This document shows positions 30,485 to 38,072 of a stretch of 39,243 nt of DNA, piece after piece (position 1 is the first letter of the stretch; every line of letters begins with the position of its first letter). Origin of the DNA: Alphaproteobacteria bacterium (lineage in GTDB: Bacteria; Pseudomonadota; Alphaproteobacteria; Rhizobiales; Xanthobacteraceae); the NCBI GenBank assembly GCA_005884765.1, contig VAZV01000196.1, forward strand, positions 1 to 39,243. Direction: 5' to 3'. A program made the position numbers and the translations under genes. The notes below the pieces were generated by a model. That model was given only the letters and a program-made list of their open reading frames with translations. It was not told the DNA's origin and did not search any database.

Positions 30485-32881
30485 ATGCCTAGACGAATTG
30501 TCTTGCTATCCGACGGTACAGGAAATTCTTCGGCCAGTTTCTGGCGCACCAATGTCTGGCGCATGTTCTGCGCGTTGGATCTGACCAGCAGCAACCAGGT
30601 GGCTTGCTACGACGACGGGGTCGGCACGTCGTCCTTCAAACCTTTGGCCTATCTGGGCGGCGCTTTCGGCATCGGCCTGCGTCGCAATGTGATCTCGCTC
30701 TACAAGTTCGCGTGCCGCAATTTTCGCGCACCTGGCGATGAAATCTACGCCTTCGGCTTCAGCCGTGGCGCATTCACGATCAGGGTTGTCATCGGTCTGA
30801 TCATCGATCAGGGGCTCATTCCAGCGGCCAATATTTCAGAATCCGAGCTCGACAAGCTGGCCCGGCAGGCCTACCGCAACTATCATCGGGCGCATTTCCA
30901 CACGAACTGGGGTCTGATCGTCAAACAGATCAGGAAGTGGTTCGGGCAGAACATCGCACCTCAGACGGCGCCGCCGGCCGGTCATAATATCCCAGTTATT
31001 CGCTTCCTCGGCCTGTGGGATACCGTTGCGGCCTACGGTCTTCCGATCGACGAGATGACACGCGGGGTGAGCCAGTGGCTTTGGCCGCTTGAAATTCCCT
31101 CGCACAGCCTTCATGCGAGCGTGCAGCGGGCCTGCCATGCCTTGTCCCTGGACGACGAGCGGACGACGTTTCACCCCGTGCTGTGGGATGAGAGCACGCA
31201 AGTGCCACAGGCCGTCACGCCGCGGTTCACCAGCGGCGAGCGGATTTCCCAGATTTGGTTTGCGGGCGTGCACGCGAACGTGGGCGGTGGTTACCCGGAC
31301 GATTCCTTGGCTCATGTTCCGCTATATTGGATCATCCAGGAAGCCAAGGCCTGTGGTCTGACCTTCAAGATTGCCGACCCGCGTGCGATCGCTGAAATCA
31401 AGGAGGCGCAGGACAAGGATGGTCGCCTCTATGATTCACGTAGTGGAGCCGGTAGCTACTACCGCTACGGACCACGGCGGCTCTCAAGATTGTGCAACGA
31501 GCTGTTCTCCAGAACTCTTGAAGACTCGGTCTCGATTGCAAGGCCGAAAATCCATGAAAGCGTTCTCAAGCGGATACAGAATAACGCCCATGTGTACGCC
31601 CCGATTGGCATCCCCCATGAGTATGAAGTCGTGGTCGCTGTACTCCGTCCGAATGGCGTTGATGCGGACTTCAGGATAGATCCTCTTCCCGCCGCGCCGG
31701 CTCCTGATGCTTACGAGCTCGAAGGGGATGCGCAAGCCCGCGTTGTCGCTGAACGTAGTACCGTATGGCCGCTCGTCTATATTCGGGCGTTGCTTTACTT
31801 GCTGACGCTGTTGGCGACTGCGCTCTTCGTCATTTTCCCCCTGACAGGCAGGAGCAACCCTCTGTACGAGAGGGAGAACGAGCTCAAATGGGTCTCCGAC
31901 CTCATCCGGACCGTCGCCAATTTTTTGCCGGGCTGGGCATCATCCTGGTTCGTCGCCTATGCAAGCTATCCCAAGACGTTTCTGGCTTTGGCCGTCGTCT
32001 TGATCGCACTGTTGGCTGCCAGTTCGAAGACCGCTGCAAGCATCGCCGACCAGATGACCGCGCTGTGGAAGGCGTCGCTGGCTCACACCCAGGCCGCGCC
32101 TGCCGTCGCACCGACCAACACGCTAAGCGCGAAGGAACGGTTCTTACTGGCCTTGCGCTCCGGCTGGAAGGACTACCTCGGGCCAGCCTTGTCCGCGATT
32201 GCGATCGTTTATCTTGGCATCACCCTGCTCAACCGTTGGACGTTCACGGCCCTCGATGAGGCTGGTTTTGTCTGTACCCAAAGCGCGGATTCGAAGGACT
32301 TGAAGGATATTCCCCTCGAGGGAGTTCTGTTCTCGTTCGATATTTCCAATCCGTGCTTCGCGACCGGCTACAAGCTTGGGCGACTGGACCGGTATTTTGT
32401 GTGGACGATGCCTGAGAGAGCGGAACTGGATGAAGAGAACAAAGCCTATAAAGCGGCTCATAAGCTGACGAGCGATCGAAGAGAGGTCGGAACATGTTCA
32501 TCGCCCGCCAATGGGACGTTGGCTAGCGGCGGTGTGACGGCCGATGGACGCGGGTATTCAACCTTCCGCAACGACAATGGGCCGACTCTCGGCATACGCG
32601 CGACATTATGGAATGCGTTACTCCTGCCGTTGAAGCGGCACTACGGAGAGCCGTGGCTCCAACCTATCGCGCGCTATGGATCGATCGGCAACGAACTTGA
32701 CTTTCTGGAGCCCGATCCGGATCCGTCCGTCACGAAAATTTCTGAAAACGTGGTACCTAAGGTGCCGGGGGAGCTATTCTTCTACGTTAATGATGCGGTT
32801 ATCGGGCTTCCAGGCATCCAACCGTTCTACTGGGACAATAAAGGCTGTGCGACCTTCTACGTCCGGCCTCCATCGAAGTAA
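30485..32881 (+). CDS. DUF2235 alpha/beta hydrolase with C-terminal membrane segments
   Basis: The product is 798 residues from ATG 30485. The N-terminal half is a DUF2235 hydrolase: 'LLSDGTGNSS' (Asp10), 'TNVWRMFCALD', 'QVACYDDGVGTS', nucleophile elbow 'GFSRG' (Ser93), 'GLWDTVAAYG' and 'WFAGVHANVGGGYPDD' (the Asp and His of the triad). Some DUF2235 proteins are type VI phospholipase effectors (Tle1 group), others are lipases of unknown use. Here the fold is followed by about three membrane spans (near residue 430 'LLYLLTLLATALFVIFPL', near 500 'FLALAVVLIALLAA', near 565 'LGPALSAIAIVYLGITLL') and a soluble tail. No type VI genes are in the window, so a membrane-anchored lipase is more likely than a secreted effector. 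Confidence 0.85.
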   Translation: MPRRIVLLSDGTGNSSASFWRTNVWRMFCALDLTSSNQVACYDDGVGTSSFKPLAYLGGAFGIGLRRNVISLYKFACRNFRAPGDEIYAFGFSRGAFTIRVVIGLIIDQGLIPAANISESELDKLARQAYRNYHRAHFHTNWGLIVKQIRKWFGQNIAPQTAPPAGHNIPVIRFLGLWDTVAAYGLPIDEMTRGVSQWLWPLEIPSHSLHASVQRACHALSLDDERTTFHPVLWDESTQVPQAVTPRFTSGERISQIWFAGVHANVGGGYPDDSLAHVPLYWIIQEAKACGLTFKIADPRAIAEIKEAQDKDGRLYDSRSGAGSYYRYGPRRLSRLCNELFSRTLEDSVSIARPKIHESVLKRIQNNAHVYAPIGIPHEYEVVVAVLRPNGVDADFRIDPLPAAPAPDAYELEGDAQARVVAERSTVWPLVYIRALLYLLTLLATALFVIFPLTGRSNPLYERENELKWVSDLIRTVANFLPGWASSWFVAYASYPKTFLALAVVLIALLAASSKTAASIADQMTALWKASLAHTQAAPAVAPTNTLSAKERFLLALRSGWKDYLGPALSAIAIVYLGITLLNRWTFTALDEAGFVCTQSADSKDLKDIPLEGVLFSFDISNPCFATGYKLGRLDRYFVWTMPERAELDEENKAYKAAHKLTSDRREVGTCSSPANGTLASGGVTADGRGYSTFRNDNGPTLGIRATLWNALLLPLKRHYGEPWLQPIARYGSIGNELDFLEPDPDPSVTKISENVVPKVPGELFFYVNDAVIGLPGIQPFYWDNKGCATFYVRPPSK

Positions 32882-32896
32882 AACGGCTTCCCGACG

Positions 32897-33095
32897 ATGA
32901 ACGCTCTTGTCTGCTTTTTTGATTTCGGCCGTCTGCCTGATTATTGCCGTGCGCTGTTAGGTTGCCAACCAAGTCTATCGTAGTGCGATTGAAGCGGCAG
33001 TAGCGATCGCGCACGGCGGCCCAATTGACGTGCCCGAGCGGGTGAAGCCTTACTACGATGCAGCGTACCTGAACAAATTCATTTCGATCGCATAG
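32897..33095 (+). pseudogene. broken small gene after the DUF2235 hydrolase
   Basis: ATG 32897 starts 'MNALVCF', then a T-run (CTTTTTTG) precedes a frame change. Skipping one T gives 'LISAVCLIIAVRC', a TAG, then 'VANQVYRSAIEAAVAIAHGG', 'PIDVPERVKPYYDAAYLNKF', ending at TAG 33093-33095. The two halves read as one small protein with an N-terminal membrane span, interrupted by a frameshift and an in-frame stop. It is 15 bases after the hydrolase and 15 bases before the next small membrane gene. Confidence 0.38.
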
Positions 33096-33110
33096 AACCA
33101 AGGGATTGCT

Positions 33111-33308
33111 TTGGATCGATATCTGGTTCGCGGTCTTTACGCGGCGTTCCTGGCATTATTCTGGCTCGGCATTTTGACGCTGCTGGCGGGGCGCCATGTC
33201 CTCGAACTCGTGCCGAAATTCTGCCTGACCATGGCGATTGTGTACGGCACGCCGACGTTGCTGAGGATTTCTGGCTCGTCAGAATGTTCTCAAGGAGAGC
33301 CAAAATGA
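33111..33308 (+). CDS. small membrane protein
   Basis: 65 residues from TTG 33111. 'LVRGLYAAFLALFWLGILTLLAG' and 'LVPKFCLTMAIVYGTPTLL' form two probable membrane spans. The last residues (GSSECSQGEPK) look frayed, and a further short frame (ATG 33305, 43 codons, behind GGAGAGCC) overlaps its end. It may be truncated. It follows the DUF2235 hydrolase and the broken small gene on the same strand and could once have been in their operon. Family not recognised. Confidence 0.42.
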   Translation: MDRYLVRGLYAAFLALFWLGILTLLAGRHVLELVPKFCLTMAIVYGTPTLLRISGSSECSQGEPK

Positions 33309-34097
33309 CAAAATCCGAGGATGCTTTGGCTTGCTTGCTTACGGAGACCAAGTTGTTGACAAATTTCGCTAACACTGGTCGGCGGTTTGCTATTTCTTGC
33401 GCTGGGAAGATCTTCGCGAAGCCCGGAGGAGGCTAGGGCATAGCCCACAGCGCAAAAGCGTTGACTGACGAGCCTGCTGCCAGTGCAACCGAGACCAAAA
33501 TCTGCCCAATGGGAACCGAGAAGTAAGACATGCCACATGCATGGATCGATTCCGTCCGCGGAGTCCCGGGCAATATTTCATGTTCGAAAATGCGAAATTA
33601 ACTTCCTGTTTACGACTCGGTGGCCCCGCGCGCACGCACGCGCGGTACAGCCAAGTCGCAACGGAGCTGGCCGCCCACTCCCGCTGCCTCAGGAGGACGA
33701 AAGAGATTACACACAGCGATCAATGCGGCTGAGGAACTATGCGCAGAGTCTTTGCCGGGCAGCCTCGATCCCTTCTGCAATCCGAACTGGAAGGACTTTT
33801 CCAAAGCCACAATGTCTGGTTTGGGGTAGAAGCGGCTACGCCAAGGTCAAAAGTTGAGGTCTCGCTTTGACCCTTTGCTTACGTGATGTAGCTTGGCTTC
33901 GATGTCGGCTTCTTGGACGAAACTGGTCATCGAACAAGCTGACAAGGAGACGTTTCATCGTAGTCGAGAAGCCCAGGCGACGGACTCGCAGTAGCTTAGG
34001 AATGTAGCGATGGCTATTGTTGTCAGCCGCCACCCCAGAGCGAGCGGGTGTGAGTGGCGGCGATGCGACAGCGCATTCGCATTAAAGGAGAGCAGCG
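33309..34097 (+). other. gene-poor stretch, probably eroded sequence
   Basis: About 790 bases with no gene I can support. A short minus-strand frame at 33433-33531 (32 codons, MSYFSVPIGQILVSVALAAG then 12 more residues) reads like the start of a hydrophobic protein but is cut short. Around 33750-33830 'AINAAEELCAESLPGSLDPF' has a protein-like look, without start or family. A GCGC-rich run (GCGCGCACGCACGCGCG) is at 33628-33644. The stretch probably holds remnants plus the promoter of the dehydrogenase. Confidence 0.35.
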
Positions 34098-34850
34098 ATG
34101 GACCTGAAGGGCGTGGTTGCACTAGTGACGGGCGGCAATGGCGGGCTGGGGCAGCGCATCTGCCACGCCCTCGCGGAGGAGGGCGCACATGTCGCTGTCA
34201 TGTACGCTCGCAGCCGCGACCAGGCGGAAAGCGTCGCTAGCGAACTAACGTCGCGTTATCAAATCAACGCTCAAGCTTTCGCCTGTGACATAACCGACGG
34301 CGCGGCTGTGGATCGGCTGGTCGGCGAGGTAACCCAGACCTTCGGCCGCCTTGATGTTTTGATCAATGACGCAGCTTACAACGTCTCGATCCCCTTCGGC
34401 GATCTCGACAATCTGACGCTGGAGGTATGGGACCGGATCATGGCCATTAACCTGACGGGGCCGATGCGCCTGACCAAGGCGGTAGCCCCTGTCATGAAGG
34501 CCCAGGGGCGAGGCCGCATCATCAACATCGCTTCGGTCGCAGGGCTCAGCCCAACCGGCTCTTCTATCGCCTATGCCGTGTCGAAGGCGGGGCTCATTCA
34601 TCTGACGCGTTGCATGGCCGTGGCGCTGGCGCCGGAGACGCTCGTCAACTGCGTGGCACCGGGTCTGCTGGACGGCACTCGCGCGACTGCCAATCTTCGG
34701 CCCGAGCAGATCGAGCGCTCCGCATCGGGCTCGCTCCTGAAGAGGCCAGCCAACAAGGACGACTGCGCCGACATGGTGGTCGCGATGTGCCGCACCGAAA
34801 CCATGACCGGCCAGACCGTCGTCATCGACTCTGGACGCATCTTTCACTAG
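34098..34850 (+). CDS. short-chain dehydrogenase/reductase (FabG-like)
   Basis: The product is 250 residues of the classical SDR type, behind AAAGGAGAGCAGCG. It has the Rossmann glycine motif 'VTGGNGGLGQ', the acidic turn 'CDITDG', 'INIASVAGLSPTGS' (catalytic Ser) and 'YAVSKAG' (Tyr-x3-Lys). The usual N-N-A-G is 'NDAAYN' here, which keeps the structural Asn-Ala pattern only in part. The NAD(P)-dependent reaction and substrate cannot be told; 3-oxoacyl-ACP reductase-like or sugar dehydrogenase activity is possible. The next downstream frame begins within 25 bases. Confidence 0.87.
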   Translation: MDLKGVVALVTGGNGGLGQRICHALAEEGAHVAVMYARSRDQAESVASELTSRYQINAQAFACDITDGAAVDRLVGEVTQTFGRLDVLINDAAYNVSIPFGDLDNLTLEVWDRIMAINLTGPMRLTKAVAPVMKAQGRGRIINIASVAGLSPTGSSIAYAVSKAGLIHLTRCMAVALAPETLVNCVAPGLLDGTRATANLRPEQIERSASGSLLKRPANKDDCADMVVAMCRTETMTGQTVVIDSGRIFH

Positions 34851-34905
34851 GACGACGGGTTAAGAGCACATACAGGATGATCTCCACTACCACATCATTG
34901 CTAAT

Positions 34906-35706
34906 GTGGGTGACCAGCAGAGCGATCTGACCGGCGGCTACGCCGACCAGATTTTCAAGGTGCCGAACCCTTTCTATTTCACTCCGCAGGCTACCATGAC
35001 GGCAGCACCCAACACCTGCAATACGCCGAGAGAGCTCAGCGCTCTTGGTCGGAATTTGCCTCGCCTTGCCGAGGCCCTGTTTGGACCAAACGATGTAAGG
35101 ATCGTCGCGATTGGCTCCTCTTCGACCGAAGGGGATGGTGCAAGCAGCAAGGCGGCTTCCTATCCCAGCCGATTGAACGATGCCCTTTCGGGACAATTTC
35201 CGAGCAAGAAAATCAACGTCTTTAACGTTGGTGTTGGCGGCCAGGAGGCGCCGGACGAGGCAGCGCGCTTCAAGAAGGATGTGCTGGCCAGTAACCCCTC
35301 TCTCGTCGTTTGGCAGGTCGGTACCAACGCCGCGTGGAAAGACTATTTTCTGGACGACGTGAGGGCAGCCATGCTGCGTGGACTTGATCATCTTTCGGGC
35401 GTGCGGACCGACATCATCCTGATGAACCTGCAATACGCGCCGGCAGTGCTCGATCAACAGCAGCAACAGCCAACGCCGACCACCCAACAGATGCTGGATA
35501 TTATCGCAAAGATCGCGTCGGATTCCGCAATCCCCTTATTCCGCCGCTTCGAAATCATGCGCTATTGGCGCATGACGGGCGGCGTAACGTTCGACCAGAT
35601 GATCAGCAATTTCGATGGAAACTGGCTGCACCAGAATGACTGGAGCTACAATTGCATAGCCCAGGCTCTCTGCGACGGCATTGTTAGAGCTGTCGGTATG
35701 GACTGA
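34906..35706 (+). CDS. SGNH hydrolase fused to the tail of a HAD-type acid phosphatase (chimera)
   Basis: 266 codons from GTG 34906, but protein-like sequence begins at 34873, after an in-frame TAA, as 'EHIQDDLHYHIIANVGDQQS'. That piece and 'DLTGGYADQIFKVPNPFYF' match the C-terminal end of class B-like HAD acid phosphatases (IANVGDQ.SDL.GG..D..FK.PNPFYF). From ATG 34996 onwards it is an SGNH hydrolase: 'AIGSSSTEGDGA' (Ser), 'NVGVGGQEAPDEA', 'VVWQVGTNAAWKD' and 'WLHQNDWSY' (His). The normal signal peptide of such hydrolases is replaced by the phosphatase tail. ATG 34996 could give a cytosolic SGNH protein of 236 residues. It is possibly non-functional in export. Confidence 0.68.
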   Translation: MGDQQSDLTGGYADQIFKVPNPFYFTPQATMTAAPNTCNTPRELSALGRNLPRLAEALFGPNDVRIVAIGSSSTEGDGASSKAASYPSRLNDALSGQFPSKKINVFNVGVGGQEAPDEAARFKKDVLASNPSLVVWQVGTNAAWKDYFLDDVRAAMLRGLDHLSGVRTDIILMNLQYAPAVLDQQQQQPTPTTQQMLDIIAKIASDSAIPLFRRFEIMRYWRMTGGVTFDQMISNFDGNWLHQNDWSYNCIAQALCDGIVRAVGMD

Positions 35707-35728
35707 GTACAAGTGAGGTTCTGGCCGC

Positions 35729-35744
35729 GTCCGCTAATGCGGAC
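35729..35744 (+). terminator. hairpin after the SGNH gene
   Basis: GTCCGC (35729-35734), loop TAAT, GCGGAC (35739-35744), 22 bases past the stop. A second hairpin, CCGAGTC-TGC-GACTCGG (35767-35783), follows. No T-run after either. Confidence 0.4.
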
Positions 35745-35783
35745 CGGGCTCTATGAGCTGCGCTCACCGAGTCTGCGACTCGG

Positions 35784-36148
35784 CCCTTCCGGTGACGATC
35801 CCTCGCGCAAGAAATAATGAACGCCTCGCCGGGGGCACTCGCAGGAGGGGCCCGCCTTCGGCGTCGCTATCACTGCCCATCCTGCGGGTGCCCTTTTAAC
35901 CGGTCTCGGCGTCCGCGGGTTCACTCCGCTGCGCTTCGTCTGACACGCTATATCGTTTGCGGCGACGCGCCTTCGGCGCACGCCGTATTCGACTTGCGCA
36001 CTGCGACTAATACGACGGATTGTCTCCTCGCCTTGTTTCCGAAACCGCTGCGAGCACGACAACGGACGGCGTTTTCCTGCAGGACGAGCCGCCGCAACCC
36101 TGGATCTGACGGGTCAGCGCGAGAGTGAGAGCAGGCCTGGTTTTTCCG
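35784..36148 (+). other. GC-rich non-coding leader region before the ParB-like gene
   Basis: Frames on both strands here are shadows without ribosome sites. The sequence is GC-rich, with short inverted segments such as GCGCCTTCGGCGC around 35967-35979. It resembles the non-coding stretches that sit in front of parB-like genes on rhizobial accessory replicons; that comparison is from memory. Nothing else is visible. Confidence 0.4.
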
Positions 36149-36191
36149 CGACGGGTCTGAGGCCGAGAGAGAGTCTCTTGGCTGCCCGTCG
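36149..36191 (+). promoter_or_regulatory. structured leader (nested stem-loop) in front of the ParB-like gene
   Basis: Outer stem CGACGGG (36149-36155) pairs with CCCGTCG (36185-36191). Inner stem GCCGAGAGA (36162-36170) pairs with TCTCTTGGC (36174-36182) with one G-T pair and a 3-base loop. Together they make a long hairpin that ends 12 bases before the parB-like ATG and partly covers its GGAG site. It could control translation or be a DNA site. Confidence 0.55.
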
Positions 36192-36203
36192 TGGAGAAGC
36201 AAC

Positions 36204-37016
36204 ATGACGAAAGCCAGTCCGAAGATCACGTTGTCGCCCTCGCGCGATATTCCGTTCAACAAGCTGGTGCTGAGCCAGTCCAACGTACGCCGCGTGAAGG
36301 CCGGCGTCTCGATCGAGCAGCTAGCCGAAAGTATCGCCCAGCGGACATTGCTACAGAGTCTGAGTGTTCGGGCCGTCGTTGACGCGGAGGGCAACGAAAC
36401 CGGCATGTTTGAGGTGCCGGCCGGCGGCAGGCGCTATCGGGCGTTGGAGCTTCTCGTGAAGCAGAAGCGTATGGCAAAGACGCAGCCCGTTCCGTGCGTC
36501 GTTCGCGTGGGTGGTATCGCCGAGGATGACTCGCTTGCGGAGAATGACGAACGGGTCGGGTTACATCCGCTCGACCAGTTCCGAGCGTTCAAGACTTTGA
36601 GCGATTCTGGCCTCAGCGAGGAAGATATCGCCGCGCGCCATTTCGTGACGCCTGCGATCGTCAAGCAACGCCTGCGGTTGGCGTCGGTCTCGCCGAAGCT
36701 TCACGAGGTCTATGCCGAAGACGGCATGACCCTCGAGCAGCTCATCGCGTTCTCCGTCACGGCCGTCGTGGTCGAGCAATGGCCTTCTCAGGACGGACAT
36801 TATCCGGTCGCGGCCTATCAGGCCGCATTCGGTCTTAGCCTTGCGCTTCAGGCGGCCGCGCTGGTCTGGTTTGCAATCCCCTGCCTTCGGGCGTTCGGCA
36901 AACAATTCTACTTCTTGTTCGCGCCGACGCCTGCGGAACGTGGCAGCCAAGTCGGACTTGTCACGGTGCAGCTCGACGGAGCTGTCCTTGAGGCGTGTGA
37001 GAGAATGGAATGGTGA
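36204..37016 (+). CDS. ParB-like N-terminal domain joined to the C-terminal end of an MFS transporter (chimera)
   Basis: 270 codons from ATG 36204 with a GTGGAGAAGCAAC site. Residues 1-186 are the start of a plasmid-type ParB/RepB-family protein: 'IPFNKLVLSQSNVRRVKAG', 'SIEQLAESIAQRTLLQSLSV', 'FEVPAGGRRYRALELL' (the ParB CTPase/nuclease-like box), 'NDERVGLHPLDQFRAFKTL' and 'MTLEQLIAFSV'. At about 36760 it switches to 'EQWPSQDGHYPVAAYQAAFG', 'LSLALQAAALVWFAIPCLRA', the last periplasmic loop and helix of an MFS permease, then about 40 residues of unclear origin. Genuine proteins of this ParB type continue for several hundred residues. DNA-binding specificity is probably lost. A deletion joint is the simplest explanation. 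Confidence 0.72.
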   Translation: MTKASPKITLSPSRDIPFNKLVLSQSNVRRVKAGVSIEQLAESIAQRTLLQSLSVRAVVDAEGNETGMFEVPAGGRRYRALELLVKQKRMAKTQPVPCVVRVGGIAEDDSLAENDERVGLHPLDQFRAFKTLSDSGLSEEDIAARHFVTPAIVKQRLRLASVSPKLHEVYAEDGMTLEQLIAFSVTAVVVEQWPSQDGHYPVAAYQAAFGLSLALQAAALVWFAIPCLRAFGKQFYFLFAPTPAERGSQVGLVTVQLDGAVLEACERMEW

Positions 37017-37153
37017 CTTAGTTTGGGCGTGAACGAATAAACTCAGACTTGTCGGCGGAGGCTGCTTTGGCGCGCATTTCGGAACTTGGTCGAACATCCT
37101 GCGAGGTCCGAAAAATTCACAAAAGCGGCCATCGCATACCAGCCCATGAATAA

Positions 37154-37180
37154 GAGAGGTCGCCTTACGAACGACCTCTC
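37154..37180 (-). terminator. terminator of the alpha/beta hydrolase gene
   Basis: GAGAGGTCG (37154-37162) and CGACCTCTC (37172-37180) form a perfect 9-bp stem with a 9-base loop. On the minus strand it is followed by TTATTCAT. It lies 31 bases beyond the hydrolase stop. Confidence 0.65.
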
Positions 37181-37211
37181 CTTCGTGGCCGGCAATGTAT
37201 GCTTGTTGCGA

Positions 37212-37913
37212 TCAGCTTTTTTGAACGGCGGCCGCGGCCTTTCGAATTACGTCGATAACGACATCAGGCTGAGAGAGCATCGGCACGTGGCTGCTCGCCA
37301 CCTCGGTGACGGTCGCTCCCATGCGCTTTGAGACCCAGCGTTGCAGGTCGGGATGCACAGTGTGGTCTTGCGTGGCCAGAATGTACCAGCTTGGCTTCGA
37401 CCTCCAGGCGATTTTGTCGGCGCTGAGCTTCTGTTGCTGGAACAGATTGTAGACGGGTGCATAATGGGTGGCCCAAACCAGCTTCTGGTCCTCCTCGGAG
37501 AGATCTCCTGCGAAGAACTCGGTGCCGCTCGGAAGCATCCAAGCACGCCCATCGGCGACCTCGACGCGAGAGAAAATATCCGACGGATACTTGTCGAGTT
37601 GGTCCTGTACGGTCTCGCCGGCATCCGGAGCGACCGCTGCAATGTAGACGAGACCGACCACGCGCTCGTCGGTGCCCGAGCCCGTGATGGTGGCTCCGCC
37701 ATACGAATGGCCGACGAGAAGGACCGGGCTGCCAACACGATTGAGTGTGCGCTTCACCGTCGCCAAGTCCTCTTCGAAGGAGTCCAGGCCATATTGAACG
37801 GCGATTACCTCGTACCCGTCGGCCTGCAATGCTGGAATGACTTTGTTGAAACAAGAACCATCGGCCCAGATGCCGTGGCAGAAAACGATCGTTGGTTTGG
37901 TTTGCGCAGACAT
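37212..37913 (-). CDS. alpha/beta hydrolase (EstC-like)
   Basis: The product is 233 residues. 'IVFCHGIWADGSCF' holds the oxyanion HG (13-14), 'LLVGHSYGGATI' the nucleophile Ser70, 'LATQDHTVHPDLQ' the acid and 'SSHVPMLSQPD' the His (about 209). The overall layout is that of the small plant-esterase/EstC-type hydrolases. It has no signal peptide and acts in the cytosol on an unknown ester or amide. It is divergent from a LysR regulator 159 bases away, which probably controls it. AAAAGGGAATGCAGC precedes the ATG, and a terminator hairpin follows. Confidence 0.87.
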   Translation of the reverse strand: MSAQTKPTIVFCHGIWADGSCFNKVIPALQADGYEVIAVQYGLDSFEEDLATVKRTLNRVGSPVLLVGHSYGGATITGSGTDERVVGLVYIAAVAPDAGETVQDQLDKYPSDIFSRVEVADGRAWMLPSGTEFFAGDLSEEDQKLVWATHYAPVYNLFQQQKLSADKIAWRSKPSWYILATQDHTVHPDLQRWVSKRMGATVTEVASSHVPMLSQPDVVIDVIRKAAAAVQKS

Positions 37914-38014
37914 GCTGCATTCCCTTTTCTTGTACGAGCTTCAGTGATGGAGGGATTGGAAGACTCAGAACGGGGGCCAAGGAGTATCCCCCGTTGCACC
38001 AACCAGATTATTCG

Positions 38015-38040
38015 TTCATAGATAGCCGGATAGCTGTGAA
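38015..38040. promoter_or_regulatory. possible LysR-type binding site in the divergent promoter
   Basis: TTCA (38015-38018) and TGAA (38037-38040) are inverted, and between them GATAGC occurs twice in tandem (GATAGC-CG-GATAGC, 38021-38034). The site is in the 159-base divergent region, 33 bases before the LysR start. LysR sites often hold T-N11-A with partial dyads. The arms are short, so this is tentative. Confidence 0.25.
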
Positions 38041-38072
38041 TCGTTCGGTTCTTTCGTGATCAAAAGTCCTGA

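Noticed and set aside
30485..32881. A type VI secretion effector locus
   Set aside because: DUF2235 alone is not enough; there is no VgrG, PAAR, Hcp or immunity gene, and the protein has membrane anchors.
35817..36128. 103-codon plus-strand frame in front of the ParB-like gene
   Set aside because: No ribosome site, low-complexity translation, and the region behaves as a GC-rich non-coding leader.
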